The notes: a model not told the origin generated them from the sequence alone. 64,000 bases of DNA from Pseudomonadota bacterium (GCA_018240285.1 JAFEGA010000029.1:32230-96229); one strand, 5' to 3'; positions 1 through 10,158 are shown, counted from the stretch's first letter. Numbers and translations: made by a program.

Positions 1-66
1 GTTATTTTTTAGTTTATCAAAATCGCATCCATGCGATAGTGACAACTTAATGAAGGAGAGCGCTAA

Positions 67-960
67 GTGAAAGCGATACGAAAAGCAGTTTTTCCCGTTG
101 CAGGATTAGGCACGCGTTTTTTACCGGCAACCAAGGCGAATCCAAAGGAAATGCTGCCGATCGTCGATAAGCCGTTGATTCAATTTGCTGCGGAAGAAGC
201 GGTTTCGGCAGGTATTGATGTACTGATTTTTATTATTGGACGCAATAAAAGCTCCATACCCGACCACTTTGACAAAGCGTTTGAGTTGGAGGCAAAGCTG
301 GAAGAGGGTAAAAAGCATGAAATGCTGAATATTGTCCGCAATATCCTGCCGTCGCGGATTGATTGTGTTTATATCCGGCAAGCTGAAGCTCTTGGATTGG
401 GGCATGCGGTTTTATGTGCACAATCGGTTGTTGGTGATGAACCGTTTGCGGTGCTACTGGCGGATGATTTGATCGATGGCGGTAAGCAATGTTGTTTGAG
501 TCAAATGGTTGATATTTACGCGCAGCACCATTGCTCAATCTTGGGAATCGAGAGGGTTCCTCATCATACGGTTAACCGTTACGGTATTATCAATGGCACA
601 ACGATTGACACTAACTTGTCCAAAGTCAACGCTATTGTTGAAAAGCCGCCGGTCGACAAGGCACCGTCCGATCTCGCGGTGGTCGGGCGCTACATCCTCA
701 CACCGCGCATTTTTAAGCTGCTGGAAAAAACCGAGCGCGGTGCCGGTAATGAAATTCAGCTGACGGATGCGATCGCGAAATTGCTGCAAGAAGAAACGGT
801 ATTGGGGTACGAGTTTGACGGGAAGCGTTACGACTGCGGCAGCAAATCCGGCTACTTGGAGGCTACTGTGGAATTTGCTTTGCAGCATCCTGAGCTTAAG
901 CAGGAGTTCTCATCTTATTTAAGTGACTTGGTCAAAAACTTTCCCCAAATAACGAAATAA
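67..960 (+). CDS. galU: UTP-glucose-1-phosphate uridylyltransferase GalU
   Basis: GalU makes UDP-glucose from UTP and glucose-1-phosphate in the cytoplasm, feeding polysaccharide, LPS and osmolyte synthesis. The 297-residue protein has the usual family length. The nucleotide-binding signature GLGTRFLPATK lies at residues 13-23, followed by the KEMLPI segment; VEKP and the GNEIQLTDAI segment are further family marks. The start is a GTG preceded by a good ribosome binding site (AAGGAGAG at 53-60). The gene ends just before a strong inverted repeat that it shares with the convergent copper gene. Function is assigned from whole-length family resemblance and is secure. Confidence 0.95.
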   Translation: MKAIRKAVFPVAGLGTRFLPATKANPKEMLPIVDKPLIQFAAEEAVSAGIDVLIFIIGRNKSSIPDHFDKAFELEAKLEEGKKHEMLNIVRNILPSRIDCVYIRQAEALGLGHAVLCAQSVVGDEPFAVLLADDLIDGGKQCCLSQMVDIYAQHHCSILGIERVPHHTVNRYGIINGTTIDTNLSKVNAIVEKPPVDKAPSDLAVVGRYILTPRIFKLLEKTERGAGNEIQLTDAIAKLLQEETVLGYEFDGKRYDCGSKSGYLEATVEFALQHPELKQEFSSYLSDLVKNFPQITK

Positions 961-973
961 CTTGTTTTGATAA

Positions 974-1017
974 AAAACAGGCCGGGTAAGTCCATTTGGA
1001 TTTACCCGGCCTGTTTT
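974..1017. terminator. Bidirectional rho-independent terminator
   Basis: A 16-base perfect inverted repeat (AAAACAGGCCGGGTAA at 974-989 and its complement at 1002-1017) with a 12-base loop lies between the convergent galU and the cupredoxin gene. The A and T tracts at the two ends make it usable from both strands. Confidence 0.9.
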
Positions 1018-1046
1018 ATTTGCCGGTTGATCGATTACCGCAGGAT

Positions 1047-2003
1047 TTACCCGGTTTTCTTTTTGCGGAACGGTAGCTTATTGAACAGCGGCAGGCACAG
1101 TAATCCGATCAGCGCGCCGATCAGCATCATGCCGTAGTTCTGGAAATTATTATTGGTGAATGCCGTAATTTGCCGCACCATTGCGCTTTGTTCCGCTTTA
1201 TCCGAGACTTTGGGCAGATTTTCCGCTTCATACTTGTCGTTGATGTTGTAAGGTGTCACACCGGGAATACTCGGAATATTTTCCGCTCCTTTCCCAACCA
1301 CCAGCTGCGCTTTCATGCCTTTTTCCATGTGATGGGAAATGTCGCAATGAACGAGAAACGTGTCATCCGATCCTGGCACGATGATAGTGCCGGTGACTGT
1401 TTTCGGTCCCGTTACTTCCAAGTGGAACATGCCATATTTATAAAGATACTTAGGCAGCCCATGCATCATGAATTGATGCCGGATATTATCTTCGTTGACA
1501 AAGTGCCATGTGACTTTGGAGCAAGGTTTAACGTTCCATTGCTGTTGATCGAACGCGAAAGCAGTGCCGGGAAATTTGGCGGCATATTTCCTGCCGGCGC
1601 GCACGGTAATTTCCACTTCCTCGGAAATGCTCTTACAGCTGCTGGGCAGTTTGTCGAGGTTTTGCCCCATGATCATAGTGCCTTCGTGATCCATAATATG
1701 ATCATGATCCATATGGTGATGGTGGTGCCCATCACCGTGTTCCGCGGATTGCGAACTGGTGGCATGCGCACTGTGGTCGGCATGTTGTTCCGCGCTAATG
1801 TCATGATCGCTATGATCGTGACCGCTGTGATCATGATCACCATGATCTTCGGTTTGCTGCTTCTCGTTATCTGTTTGAGCCGGATTCATGCTATGACCGC
1901 TATGATCATGCTCGTGAGCTGTTGCTTTATCCTGAGCAACAGCGTTTGCGCTGACTGCGAGAATTCCAGCGAGTAAGAAAGTAATGGTTGTCGTTTTCAT
2001 CAT
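1047..2003 (-). CDS. His-rich membrane-anchored cupredoxin
   Basis: A 318-residue exported copper protein. Residues 1-23 form a signal peptide. Residues 30-115 are a His/Asp/Met-rich stretch with many HDHSGH-type units and an HHHHHM run, expected to bind copper. Residues about 120-238 form a cupredoxin domain with a type 1 site: a His in NIRHQF and the Cys-His-Met set in HCDISHHMEKGM. A membrane helix near residues 290-310 ends in RKKKTG, so the protein is probably anchored with its domain in the periplasm. Its start overlaps the stop of the upstream multicopper oxidase by four bases, so the two are translated together. A role as electron donor or copper carrier to that oxidase is inference. 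Confidence 0.8.
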   Translation of the reverse strand: MMKTTTITFLLAGILAVSANAVAQDKATAHEHDHSGHSMNPAQTDNEKQQTEDHGDHDHSGHDHSDHDISAEQHADHSAHATSSQSAEHGDGHHHHHMDHDHIMDHEGTMIMGQNLDKLPSSCKSISEEVEITVRAGRKYAAKFPGTAFAFDQQQWNVKPCSKVTWHFVNEDNIRHQFMMHGLPKYLYKYGMFHLEVTGPKTVTGTIIVPGSDDTFLVHCDISHHMEKGMKAQLVVGKGAENIPSIPGVTPYNINDKYEAENLPKVSDKAEQSAMVRQITAFTNNNFQNYGMMLIGALIGLLCLPLFNKLPFRKKKTG

Positions 2004-3709
2004 TTTTGGTTACTCCCTTTAGCGCCTTTTAAGCGGGAAACTGCCGCGATAGTCCTTTGTATGATTTGCTCCCGTTTGGCGAAAATCAGATAAATGACCA
2101 ATCCTATCAGCAAGCCGATCGCACCATTTAACAATGAAGTCTGCGTCTGTGCGCTGAGGCCGGTTTGCTCGCCGGGTGAGCCGAGGCTTGACCATTCATC
2201 CAGGTCCTGCCAAACAGGTAACCTTCTTTCGTAATATTCCTTGGTAAAGTATTTGTTCAGATCGATACCGAAATGACTGACTTTCGGCAGGCCGCTACCG
2301 TTCAGATAGGATTTGTAGACGATCGAGCTCATACTGCCGCCTTCGGCCATACCATTGGTGGTGATGCCTTTTTCCCGGTGATCATGAAACAGCCAATCGC
2401 CTTCGCCGTAACTGTGTTTCCCGTCATTGACAGTTTCCAGTTTCAGATCGAGACGTTGTGCTGGCGCCATGTCGAATACATCGCGCATGATCTGGGCGAC
2501 CGGATTATGCTCCACGCCGTCGTAATGTGTGATCGTGGCATGATGGCCGTGCGTATGGACAGCGATCGACTCGCCGCCGCTATTGAGCAGACGCAATTTA
2601 ATTTTCTGATCGGGTTCAACGATAATCAGCGACTCCCTCAATGTGTAAGGGTATGATAGTCCGTTCAGCGTGTAATAATCCTCGGTTGAGTCGGTGATGT
2701 CGTAGCGCTGATTCATGTCGCGCGCGATGAGCCGCGGATCGTTGTATTTCTGGGTGATGTCGCTCAGTTCCTTATCCATCGCGTGATAGTGCAGATCGTA
2801 TTCCTGATCGAAATTTTCGCGCACTGCGACGGATGAGTGGCGAACATGGCCTGCGCCGATATTCAGGGTTTGCAGCCAGTTATTGGGCCGGTTTTCTTCA
2901 ATGACGATCATTCCCGCCAGTCCCATGGCCAAGTGCGTATGTGTTTGCACGTGACAGTGGTAGAACATGGTGCCCGGTTGTCTTGCCTGGAATTCATACA
3001 CGCGGCGTCCGCCCGGCATCAATTCGACCTCGCTGGTCTGCGGCACACCGTCCTGACCGGCATGATTGCCGTGCGTGAAAGGATGATCCACGCCGTGCAA
3101 ATGAATGCTGTGCGGGAAATAATGCGTATTTTCCAGCACGATTTGCACGATATCGCCGACTTCAACGCGGATCACCGGAGAAGGAAGTCTCAATAATGGA
3201 TTCGCCCGAACGCTTTCAAAATTCTCTGTCGACATGCCGCTGGTTTTCGGCGCGAATACCCATGCACCGGGCTGGACGCCGGGTGCAATGTCGAATGTCG
3301 GCACCAAGCCGGGGAAGTCCGGTGATTTACCGTTCAGTTCCATGATTTCCAGTTTGATGATAATCCTATCTGGATCACCGTCGCCGTCCAAATCATCGGT
3401 TTTGATGATGGCGTCCGGTGAAAGACCGGTCTTCATCAGCGTATCCATTGAAATATGATTGGTTCCTTTAACCGCTGCCGCGATCCAGGCCGGATTGTCC
3501 GGGCTGCAACCGGGGGATGCTGCTATTTTGACTCCTTCAATTTCCTGAGCTTCGCGCCATGCCGGAGAAATCTTCGGATCGCACATCGGCTCAGCCGTTA
3601 ATGCAGCCGGATCAACTTTCACCGTTTCGGGCAGCTTCAGCGATGCCTGAACCGCTGCCGGCGACAGCATGGAGAAAGTCAATAAGGCAAGAAAAAAGTG
3701 AATAGGCAT
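2000..3709 (-). CDS. Membrane-anchored multicopper oxidase
   Basis: A 569-residue exported multicopper oxidase with an N-terminal signal peptide (about residues 1-22) and a C-terminal membrane helix (about 528-548) followed by a basic tail. All four trinuclear-centre His pairs are visible: HSIHLHG, HCHVQTH, HTHGHH and HDHREKG. The type 1 copper ligands (first His of HSIHLHG, the Cys and His of HCHVQTH, and a following Met) sit in the N-terminal half, and the C-terminal HDH motif has no Cys. That layout resembles two-domain type C oxidases such as the N. europaea enzyme, but this protein is much longer. Residues 25-130 hold an extra segment with an Asp-rich DDLDGDGDPD motif suggestive of calcium binding. 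The start has AAGGTG upstream. The substrate is unknown; Cu(I), phenols or a nitrogen compound are possible. Confidence 0.85.
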   Translation of the reverse strand: MPIHFFLALLTFSMLSPAAVQASLKLPETVKVDPAALTAEPMCDPKISPAWREAQEIEGVKIAASPGCSPDNPAWIAAAVKGTNHISMDTLMKTGLSPDAIIKTDDLDGDGDPDRIIIKLEIMELNGKSPDFPGLVPTFDIAPGVQPGAWVFAPKTSGMSTENFESVRANPLLRLPSPVIRVEVGDIVQIVLENTHYFPHSIHLHGVDHPFTHGNHAGQDGVPQTSEVELMPGGRRVYEFQARQPGTMFYHCHVQTHTHLAMGLAGMIVIEENRPNNWLQTLNIGAGHVRHSSVAVRENFDQEYDLHYHAMDKELSDITQKYNDPRLIARDMNQRYDITDSTEDYYTLNGLSYPYTLRESLIIVEPDQKIKLRLLNSGGESIAVHTHGHHATITHYDGVEHNPVAQIMRDVFDMAPAQRLDLKLETVNDGKHSYGEGDWLFHDHREKGITTNGMAEGGSMSSIVYKSYLNGSGLPKVSHFGIDLNKYFTKEYYERRLPVWQDLDEWSSLGSPGEQTGLSAQTQTSLLNGAIGLLIGLVIYLIFAKREQIIQRTIAAVSRLKGAKGSNQK

Positions 3710-3973
3710 ATCAACGCACCTTTAAAATTTATCAAGTATTAATAAATATGGCTGATCAGATCGAGAGTTTTCACAAAACCGGGATTAATAGCCAGTATCT
3801 ATCTGATATGACAGAACTGTAGGCGTAATCATTGAGCGGTGTATTGGCTGGCAGGTAAAATTATGAGGTACATCTATCTTCATCTATGCAATACTTCTAC
3901 ATTATCCGTCAAGTTATCATCGGCATTTATTATACAGAACCCAATTCTGCTTTTGTGGTTTTTGCATCATTGA

Positions 3974-5230
3974 ATGAAATTGCGATTTTTTAATTTTTTA
4001 GTAGTTATTCGAGTGACATTTCCTGATTTTTTCGCAAACTTAAGCCATCATCATTTGAAATTCCCGCAATCTGTCGAACGAATAAGAAAGGTGTGCGTTA
4101 TTTCATTCTGCTGCGGCTTAGCAGGTTTTCTGTTAACCGCGTGCGGCGGCAAAGCGCCGGCACAACCGGCTCCTCGTGTGGATCAACCGGTGCCGGTTAC
4201 GGTCATTGCCATGCAACCGGTGAAAATGCCGGTCAGTCTGGAGACGATCGCACAAACCGAAGGCGCTAAGGAAATTGAAATCCGTCCGCGCGTGGGCGGT
4301 ATTTTACTGAAGCGGTTGTATACCGAAGGCATGGCGGTGGAAGCCGGGCAGCCGCTGTTTCAGATTGATCCGGAGCCTTTTCAGAATGCCTTGGCGGAAG
4401 CGCGAGCGGTGCATAACGAACAGTATGTCCGTGTTCTGCGCGCCAAAAGCGATGAAGACCGGCAACGGCAGTTGCTAGCGGAGAATTTTGTCAGTCAACG
4501 CGCATACGATCTGGCGAAAGCCGATCTGGCAATTGCCGAGGCTGCATTGCAAGCGGCGAAAGTCCGCATGCAGCAGGCCGAACTCAATCTTTCCTATACT
4601 ATCGTGAAAGCACCGGAAAAAGGAGTGACCGGCCGTTCGCAATTTTCCGAAGGCACCTTGGTGTCCGCCAATAGTAGTCTTCTGACGACATTGACGCAAT
4701 TGTCCCCGATCTGGGTGCGCTTTAGTTTTTCGGATAATGAAGTTGCGCCGGTAGGCGGGCATTTGAGCGAAAAAAATGTGCACAGTGTGAAAATGATCCT
4801 GCCGGATGGATCGGAGTATCAGCAGGAGGGCAAAATCAATTTTGCCGCGAGTAAAATCGATCCGCTGCTGGGCACGCAACAACTGCGTGCAACATTTGAT
4901 AACACCGAGCAGCGCATATTGCCCGGGAAATTTGTCCGTATCCGGATAACTGCCGGAAAACCGCGCACGGTGTTCATCGTGCCGCAGATCGCAGTGTTGA
5001 CATCCGATATGGGCCGTTTTGTGTATGTGGTCAATGAACGGAATGAAGCGGTGCAACGTCCCGTGACCGTCGATAATTGGATCGGCAAGGATTGGATTAT
5101 TCTGGACGGATTAAATGCCGGCGATCGCGTGGTGGTCGATAATCTCATCAAACTGATGCCTGGCAAGGTTGTCGAGCCGCGATTGCGTGACGATTCTCAG
5201 GCTGCGCAAGCAGGCACAGTTACCTATTAG
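3974..5230 (+). CDS. RND efflux membrane fusion lipoprotein (AcrA/MexA type)
   Basis: Periplasmic adaptor of a tripartite multidrug efflux pump. The LLTACGG lipobox places the lipidated Cys at residue 57 of this frame, too deep for a signal peptide from the first ATG. A TTG at 4055 or a GTG at 4091 gives a more normal lipoprotein leader, so the true start is probably later. After the leader come the lipoyl halves (around EIEIRPRVGGILLKRLY and TIVKAPEKGVTGR), an alpha-helical hairpin, the beta-barrel and the membrane-proximal domain. The pump gene follows 14 bases downstream. No TolC-like gene accompanies the pair, so an outer-membrane channel must come from elsewhere. Confidence 0.9.
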   Translation: MKLRFFNFLVVIRVTFPDFFANLSHHHLKFPQSVERIRKVCVISFCCGLAGFLLTACGGKAPAQPAPRVDQPVPVTVIAMQPVKMPVSLETIAQTEGAKEIEIRPRVGGILLKRLYTEGMAVEAGQPLFQIDPEPFQNALAEARAVHNEQYVRVLRAKSDEDRQRQLLAENFVSQRAYDLAKADLAIAEAALQAAKVRMQQAELNLSYTIVKAPEKGVTGRSQFSEGTLVSANSSLLTTLTQLSPIWVRFSFSDNEVAPVGGHLSEKNVHSVKMILPDGSEYQQEGKINFAASKIDPLLGTQQLRATFDNTEQRILPGKFVRIRITAGKPRTVFIVPQIAVLTSDMGRFVYVVNERNEAVQRPVTVDNWIGKDWIILDGLNAGDRVVVDNLIKLMPGKVVEPRLRDDSQAAQAGTVTY

Positions 5231-5244
5231 TAGCAACCGTATTC

Positions 5245-8200
5245 ATGGCCAGATTTTTTATCACCCGCCCGATTTTTGCATCGGTACTGTCGATCGTCAT
5301 TGTGTTGGCCGGATTGGCCGCAGCGTTGCAACTGCCGATCGAGCAATATCCGAAAATAACACCGCCGACCGTCATCGTGACCGCGACGTTTCCAGGCGCG
5401 AATGCCGACACGATGATCAAAACCGTGGCCGCGCCAATCGAGGAAAAACTCAGCGCCATCGAAGGACTGCTGTACTTTAATTCCAGCGCGGATTCCAGCG
5501 GCCGTTTGACGATTACCATCACATTCGAAATCGGCACGGACATCGATCGCGCCACTTTCAATGTCAGTAATGAAATCAACACCGCTTTAGCGCGCCTGCC
5601 TGATGAAGTCAGGCGCTCGGGCATTACCGTGCAGAAGCGCTCCAACGATTTGCTGCTGGTTTTTGCGGTGACCTCGAAAGATCCCAATCACACCACGCTG
5701 TTTCTCAGTAATTTCATTACCAATAATCTCCTGGATGACCTAAGGCGTGCATCGGGTGTCGGCGAAGCGCGGATTTTCGGCGCGCAGGATTACTCCATGC
5801 GCGTCTGGCTGCGCCCCGACCGGATGGCGCAGCTGGGAATCACCACCACCGATATCGCCAATGCCATCCGGGCGCAGAATGCGCAACCGGCGGTCGGTAA
5901 GATCGGACAGGAACCCGCAATCGCCGATCAGCAACTGGTGTATACCGTGACTGCCAAAGGCCGGTTATTGGAACCAGAGGAATTTGAAAATATTATTCTG
6001 CGCTCAGACGGGCCGCGCGGCGTGTTGTATCTCAAGGATGTGGCGCGCATCGAACTGGGCGCGCAGGATTATGCCGCGCAAACTTTGCTGAACGGCGAGC
6101 CGGGTCTGGGGATCGGTATATTCTTGCGTACTGGCGCCAATGCGCTGGAAACGGCGGCTGCCGTCAAAGCCAAGATGAATGAGTTGCAGCACTATTTCCC
6201 CGAGGGGTTGCAATATTTTATTTCCTACGATACCAGCGTATTCGTCAAGGCGTCTATCTGGGAAGTGGTGAAAACCCTCGGTGAAGCTATGCTGCTGGTG
6301 GTGCTGGTGGTTTATATTTTTCTGCAAAGCTGGCGCGCGACGCTGATTCCGGTCATTGCGATACCGATTTCCCTGATCGGCACTTTTGCCGGATTGTGGT
6401 TGCTGGGGTATTCGATCAATACACTGACGCTGTTTGCGATGGTGTTGTCAATCGGGATCGTGGTCGACGACGCCATTGTGGTGCTGGAAAATATCGAACG
6501 GCTGATGACGCAGGAAAATCTATCGCCAGTGGATGCCGCCCTCAAGGCGATGCAGCAGGTATCGACGGCGGTGGTCGCCATGACGATGGTGCTGGCGGCG
6601 GTTTTTATTCCGGTCGCTTTTCTTGGCGGTATTGCCGGTGAGTTGTATCAGCAATTTGCCGTGACCGTGGCGGTTGCCGCCGTGATTTCCGGTGTTGTCG
6701 CACTCACGTTGACACCAACGCTGTGTTCGGTCTTGCTACGACCAGCGCATCAGCATTCGGCTTTTTTCAGCTGGTTTAACGATCATTTCGAACGTTTGCG
6801 CGGAGCGTATGTTGGCACGGTTGGCTTAAGTTTGCGCCATAGCGGGCGGAGTGCGTTGTTGTTTGTGGTGCTGATCGCGGGATTGATTGTGCTGTTGAAA
6901 AATATTCCGGATAGCTTTGTGCCGCCGGAAGACCAAGGTTATGTCATTGCAGCGGTCATTTTGCCCGACGGTGCCACACTGGCGCGAACGACTAAGACCG
7001 CGAACGACATCAGTACCGAGCTGGCTAAGGAATCCGCCGTGACTTTTCAGTTTGCGGTGAACGGACTGGATTTCATCGGCGGCGGCAACAAGACGAATGT
7101 ATCGACGATGTTTGTGCGCTTGAAGGATTGGTCGCAACGCACCACGACGGCTGCCGACATTGTGAAAAAGCTATTTATGATCGGCGGACAGCAACCGGAC
7201 GGCATGGCGATTGCGTTTAACCCACCGGCGATTCGCGGCTTGGGCAGTACCGGCGGTTTCGAATTGTATGTGCAAAGCCGCACCAATTCGGATACCGCGC
7301 AGTTGGCTGTGGTAGTCAATGAATTTATACAAGCATTGAAACAAGACCCAAGATTCGCCACGGTGAATACTTTTTTGCGCTCATCGGTGCCGCAGTATTT
7401 TGTCGAAGTCGATGAAGCCAAGGCGATAACGCAAGGTGTCGCCATTTCGGATATCTACGCCACGCTACAGAGCACCATGGGATCGTTTTACGTGAACGAC
7501 TTCAACCGCTCGGGACGGACTTACCGGGTGCAATTGCAGGCGGAAGCGGCTTATCGCATGAAAGCGGAAGATCTCGGTAAAGTATATGTGCGCGCGGATT
7601 CCGGTGCGATGATTCCGTTGTCGGCGCTGAGCAAAGTCAAGTACATTGTCGGCGCGGAACAGTTGGAACGGTTTAACGGGCTGCTGGCGGCAAAAATAGT
7701 CGGCAGTGGCGCACATGGCGTCAGTTCCGGTGAGGCGATCGCACTGGTTGAGGAGATTGCCGCCAGAATGTTACCGGAAGGTTATCAGATTGCCTGGACC
7801 GGCACAGCATTCCAGGAAAAGAAGATGGGGTACGCGGCGATTTTCGCTTTCAGTCTGGCGGTAGTGATGGTTTTTCTGATTCTCGCGGCGCAATTCGAAA
7901 CCTGGGCATTACCGCTGGCGGTCATCATGGCGATTCCGTTTGCGATGGTTGGCGCTTTGACGGCGATTTTGCTGCGCGATATGCCTAATGACATTTATTT
8001 TCAAATCGGCATGGTGACTTTGATCGGTTTGACGGCTAAAAACGCCATTTTATTGGTCGAGTTTGCCAGTCAAAGAATGAAGGAGGGCGTCAGTATCTAT
8101 GAAGCGGCCATTCAATCGGCGCAACTGCGTTTCCGCCCGATCGTCATGACATCGATGGCTTTCATATTGGGCGTTGTGCCTTTGGTGATCGCGACCGGTG

Positions 8201-8397
8201 CCGGCTCGGCCGCACGGCAATCGATGGGAACCGGGGTTTTCGGTGGAATGATCATGGCGACTTGCGTGGCAACGATATTCGTACCGTTATTTTTTTCCTG
8301 GTTTGTGCGTTACCGGCATGCCAAGCCATCCGCAAAAATGCAAAAAGAAGAGCGGCCGTCGCTGTCTTATAAACCACTCAGAAGAACGCGGGATTAA
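5245..8397 (+). CDS. RND efflux pump permease (AcrB/MexB, HAE1 family)
   Basis: A 1050-residue inner-membrane proton-driven drug exporter. It has the duplicated RND plan: one N-terminal helix (IFASVLSIVIVLAGLAAAL), a large periplasmic porter loop, then a helix bundle, repeated once. The proton-relay motif GIVVDDAIVVLENIER, with two adjacent aspartates, marks the hydrophobe/amphiphile exporters rather than the metal exporters; the second half carries GLTAKNAILLVEFA. Length matches the family. It is cotranscribed with the adaptor gene. Substrates cannot be read from the sequence. The C-terminal tail is Lys/Arg-rich and cytoplasmic. Confidence 0.93.
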   Translation: MARFFITRPIFASVLSIVIVLAGLAAALQLPIEQYPKITPPTVIVTATFPGANADTMIKTVAAPIEEKLSAIEGLLYFNSSADSSGRLTITITFEIGTDIDRATFNVSNEINTALARLPDEVRRSGITVQKRSNDLLLVFAVTSKDPNHTTLFLSNFITNNLLDDLRRASGVGEARIFGAQDYSMRVWLRPDRMAQLGITTTDIANAIRAQNAQPAVGKIGQEPAIADQQLVYTVTAKGRLLEPEEFENIILRSDGPRGVLYLKDVARIELGAQDYAAQTLLNGEPGLGIGIFLRTGANALETAAAVKAKMNELQHYFPEGLQYFISYDTSVFVKASIWEVVKTLGEAMLLVVLVVYIFLQSWRATLIPVIAIPISLIGTFAGLWLLGYSINTLTLFAMVLSIGIVVDDAIVVLENIERLMTQENLSPVDAALKAMQQVSTAVVAMTMVLAAVFIPVAFLGGIAGELYQQFAVTVAVAAVISGVVALTLTPTLCSVLLRPAHQHSAFFSWFNDHFERLRGAYVGTVGLSLRHSGRSALLFVVLIAGLIVLLKNIPDSFVPPEDQGYVIAAVILPDGATLARTTKTANDISTELAKESAVTFQFAVNGLDFIGGGNKTNVSTMFVRLKDWSQRTTTAADIVKKLFMIGGQQPDGMAIAFNPPAIRGLGSTGGFELYVQSRTNSDTAQLAVVVNEFIQALKQDPRFATVNTFLRSSVPQYFVEVDEAKAITQGVAISDIYATLQSTMGSFYVNDFNRSGRTYRVQLQAEAAYRMKAEDLGKVYVRADSGAMIPLSALSKVKYIVGAEQLERFNGLLAAKIVGSGAHGVSSGEAIALVEEIAARMLPEGYQIAWTGTAFQEKKMGYAAIFAFSLAVVMVFLILAAQFETWALPLAVIMAIPFAMVGALTAILLRDMPNDIYFQIGMVTLIGLTAKNAILLVEFASQRMKEGVSIYEAAIQSAQLRFRPIVMTSMAFILGVVPLVIATGAGSAARQSMGTGVFGGMIMATCVATIFVPLFFSWFVRYRHAKPSAKMQKEERPSLSYKPLRRTRD

Positions 8398-8463
8398 TCG
8401 ACACGTTGTGCTGAATTTACGGGTATCTGCGAATGGATTGCTAATTCGGCTACAATCGCACCT

Positions 8464-10158
8464 ATGAATTTAAGCAAAACGAAAATACTGCAGCCGATCC
8501 AAAAGAAACTGGGGAATACCAATATCATTCTGGTCGGCATGATGGGCGCTGGTAAGACAACCATCGGCAAAGCACTGGCCAGTTCCTTGAATAAGGAATT
8601 TGCCGATTCCGATCACGAGATTCAGGAGCGCACCGGGGTAAAAATTCCGGTAATTTTTGAAATCGAAGGGGAAGCGGGTTTTCGCAAGCGAGAAACGGAA
8701 ACGCTACTTGAACTGACCAAGAAACGGAACATCATTTTGGCCACTGGCGGCGGTGCCGTTTTGCATCCCGGCAATCGCCAATTGTTGCGGCAGAATGGCA
8801 TCGTGATTTATTTGCGCGCATCGGTCAACGATCTGTACCGGCGCACCCGGCACGATAAAAACCGGCCGTTGCTGCAAACGCAGAACTTGTATGCCCGGTT
8901 GAATGAACTGTATCTGCAGCGGGATGCGTTGTATCGTGAAACAGCCCATATCATCATCGATAGCGGAAAACAGGGTGTCCGTTTTTTAGTTCAGAAATTG
9001 ATCAACAAATTATTATCTCTCGATCTCAACACCATTATGCAAGGCGGTCACGGAAACACTATGCAAACTATTACGGTCGATTTTACCCCTTCGTCAGAAA
9101 AGCGCAGCTATCCGATCCATATCGGTCACGGCATTTTACAGCGCGTCGACTTGATTGCAGCGCACTTGCCGCAGAAGCGTGTCGCTATTGTCAGTAACAC
9201 CACGGTTGCGCCGCTTTATCTGGAAAAACTGCAAACGGCGCTGGACAAGCTGGGGATTCAATCTTTTCCGGTCATTCTTCCGGATGGCGAGGCGCATAAA
9301 AATTGGGAAACGCTGAATTTGATTTTTGATGCGCTGCTGAAAAATCACTGCGAACGGAATACCGCGTTGTTAGCGCTGGGCGGCGGTGTAGTCGGCGATC
9401 TGACCGGATTTGCTGCGGCGACTTATTTACGCGGCGTGCCGTTTATTCAGATACCGACGACCTTGCTGGCGCAAGTCGATTCCTCAGTCGGCGGCAAAAC
9501 CGGCATCAATCATCCGCTGGGCAAAAACATGATCGGCGCCTTTTATCAACCGCGCTTGGTGCTGACCGATAGCGCGACGCTGGAGACTTTGCCGGACCGG
9601 GAATTGCGCGCTGGTCTTGCCGAGGTAATCAAGTACGGTCTGATTCGTGATCCCGCTTTTTTTGATTGGCTGGAACAAAATATGCATCGGCTGTTGGCGC
9701 GCGATCCTGTCACGATGAATGAAGCGATTCAGCGCAGTTGCGAGAACAAGGCGGAAATCGTGGCGGCGGATGAAAAAGAAAAGGGAATCCGCGCCTTGCT
9801 GAATCTGGGGCATACATTCGGTCATGCGATTGAAAACGGCATGGGGTACGGTACCTGGCTGCACGGCGAAGCGGTAGCGGCCGGAACCGTAATGGCAGCG
9901 GAATTGTCGCGGCGCATGAAATTGATTAGCGATGCCGATGTGCAACGGATCCGCAAGATTTTCATCCAGGCCGGATTACCGGTTGCCGCACCGAAAATGC
10001 CACCGGAAAAATACGTGCAATTGATGGCACTGGATAAAAAAGTGGAATCCGGAAAAATGCGCTTTATCGTGTTGAACCGGATCGGTGAAGCGGTGATGCG
10101 TGCGGATATTGCGCCTGCCGTATTGAATGAAACCATTCTAGCGTGTATGGCGGAATGA
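8464..10158 (+). CDS. aroKB: Bifunctional shikimate kinase / 3-dehydroquinate synthase
   Basis: One 564-residue frame carries two chorismate-pathway enzymes. Residues 15-185 are shikimate kinase: Walker [13 protein letters not shown], the substrate motif DSDHEI, GFRKRE and the ATGGGAV loop. Residues 200-564 are 3-dehydroquinate synthase: [28 protein letters not shown], and metal ligands in [20 protein letters not shown] and HGEAV. No stop lies between them. An in-frame ATG at 9061, preceded by GGAAAC, sits exactly where a stand-alone AroB would begin (MQTITVDF), so a separate AroB may also be made. In most relatives these are adjacent separate genes. The stop overlaps the dgt start (ATGA). 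Confidence 0.9.
   Translation: MNLSKTKILQPIQKKLGNTNIILVGMMGAGKTTIGKALASSLNKEFADSDHEIQERTGVKIPVIFEIEGEAGFRKRETETLLELTKKRNIILATGGGAVLHPGNRQLLRQNGIVIYLRASVNDLYRRTRHDKNRPLLQTQNLYARLNELYLQRDALYRETAHIIIDSGKQGVRFLVQKLINKLLSLDLNTIMQGGHGNTMQTITVDFTPSSEKRSYPIHIGHGILQRVDLIAAHLPQKRVAIVSNTTVAPLYLEKLQTALDKLGIQSFPVILPDGEAHKNWETLNLIFDALLKNHCERNTALLALGGGVVGDLTGFAAATYLRGVPFIQIPTTLLAQVDSSVGGKTGINHPLGKNMIGAFYQPRLVLTDSATLETLPDRELRAGLAEVIKYGLIRDPAFFDWLEQNMHRLLARDPVTMNEAIQRSCENKAEIVAADEKEKGIRALLNLGHTFGHAIENGMGYGTWLHGEAVAAGTVMAAELSRRMKLISDADVQRIRKIFIQAGLPVAAPKMPPEKYVQLMALDKKVESGKMRFIVLNRIGEAVMRADIAPAVLNETILACMAE

Noticed and set aside
1170..1976. 268-codon open frame on the plus strand
   Set aside because: Antisense to the His-rich cupredoxin; its composition is the mirror of the HDH repeats and it has no ribosome site.
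8430..8463. Promoter for the aroK-aroB gene (TACAAT at about 8450)
   Set aside because: The -10-like box is good, but no -35 box is at proper spacing.
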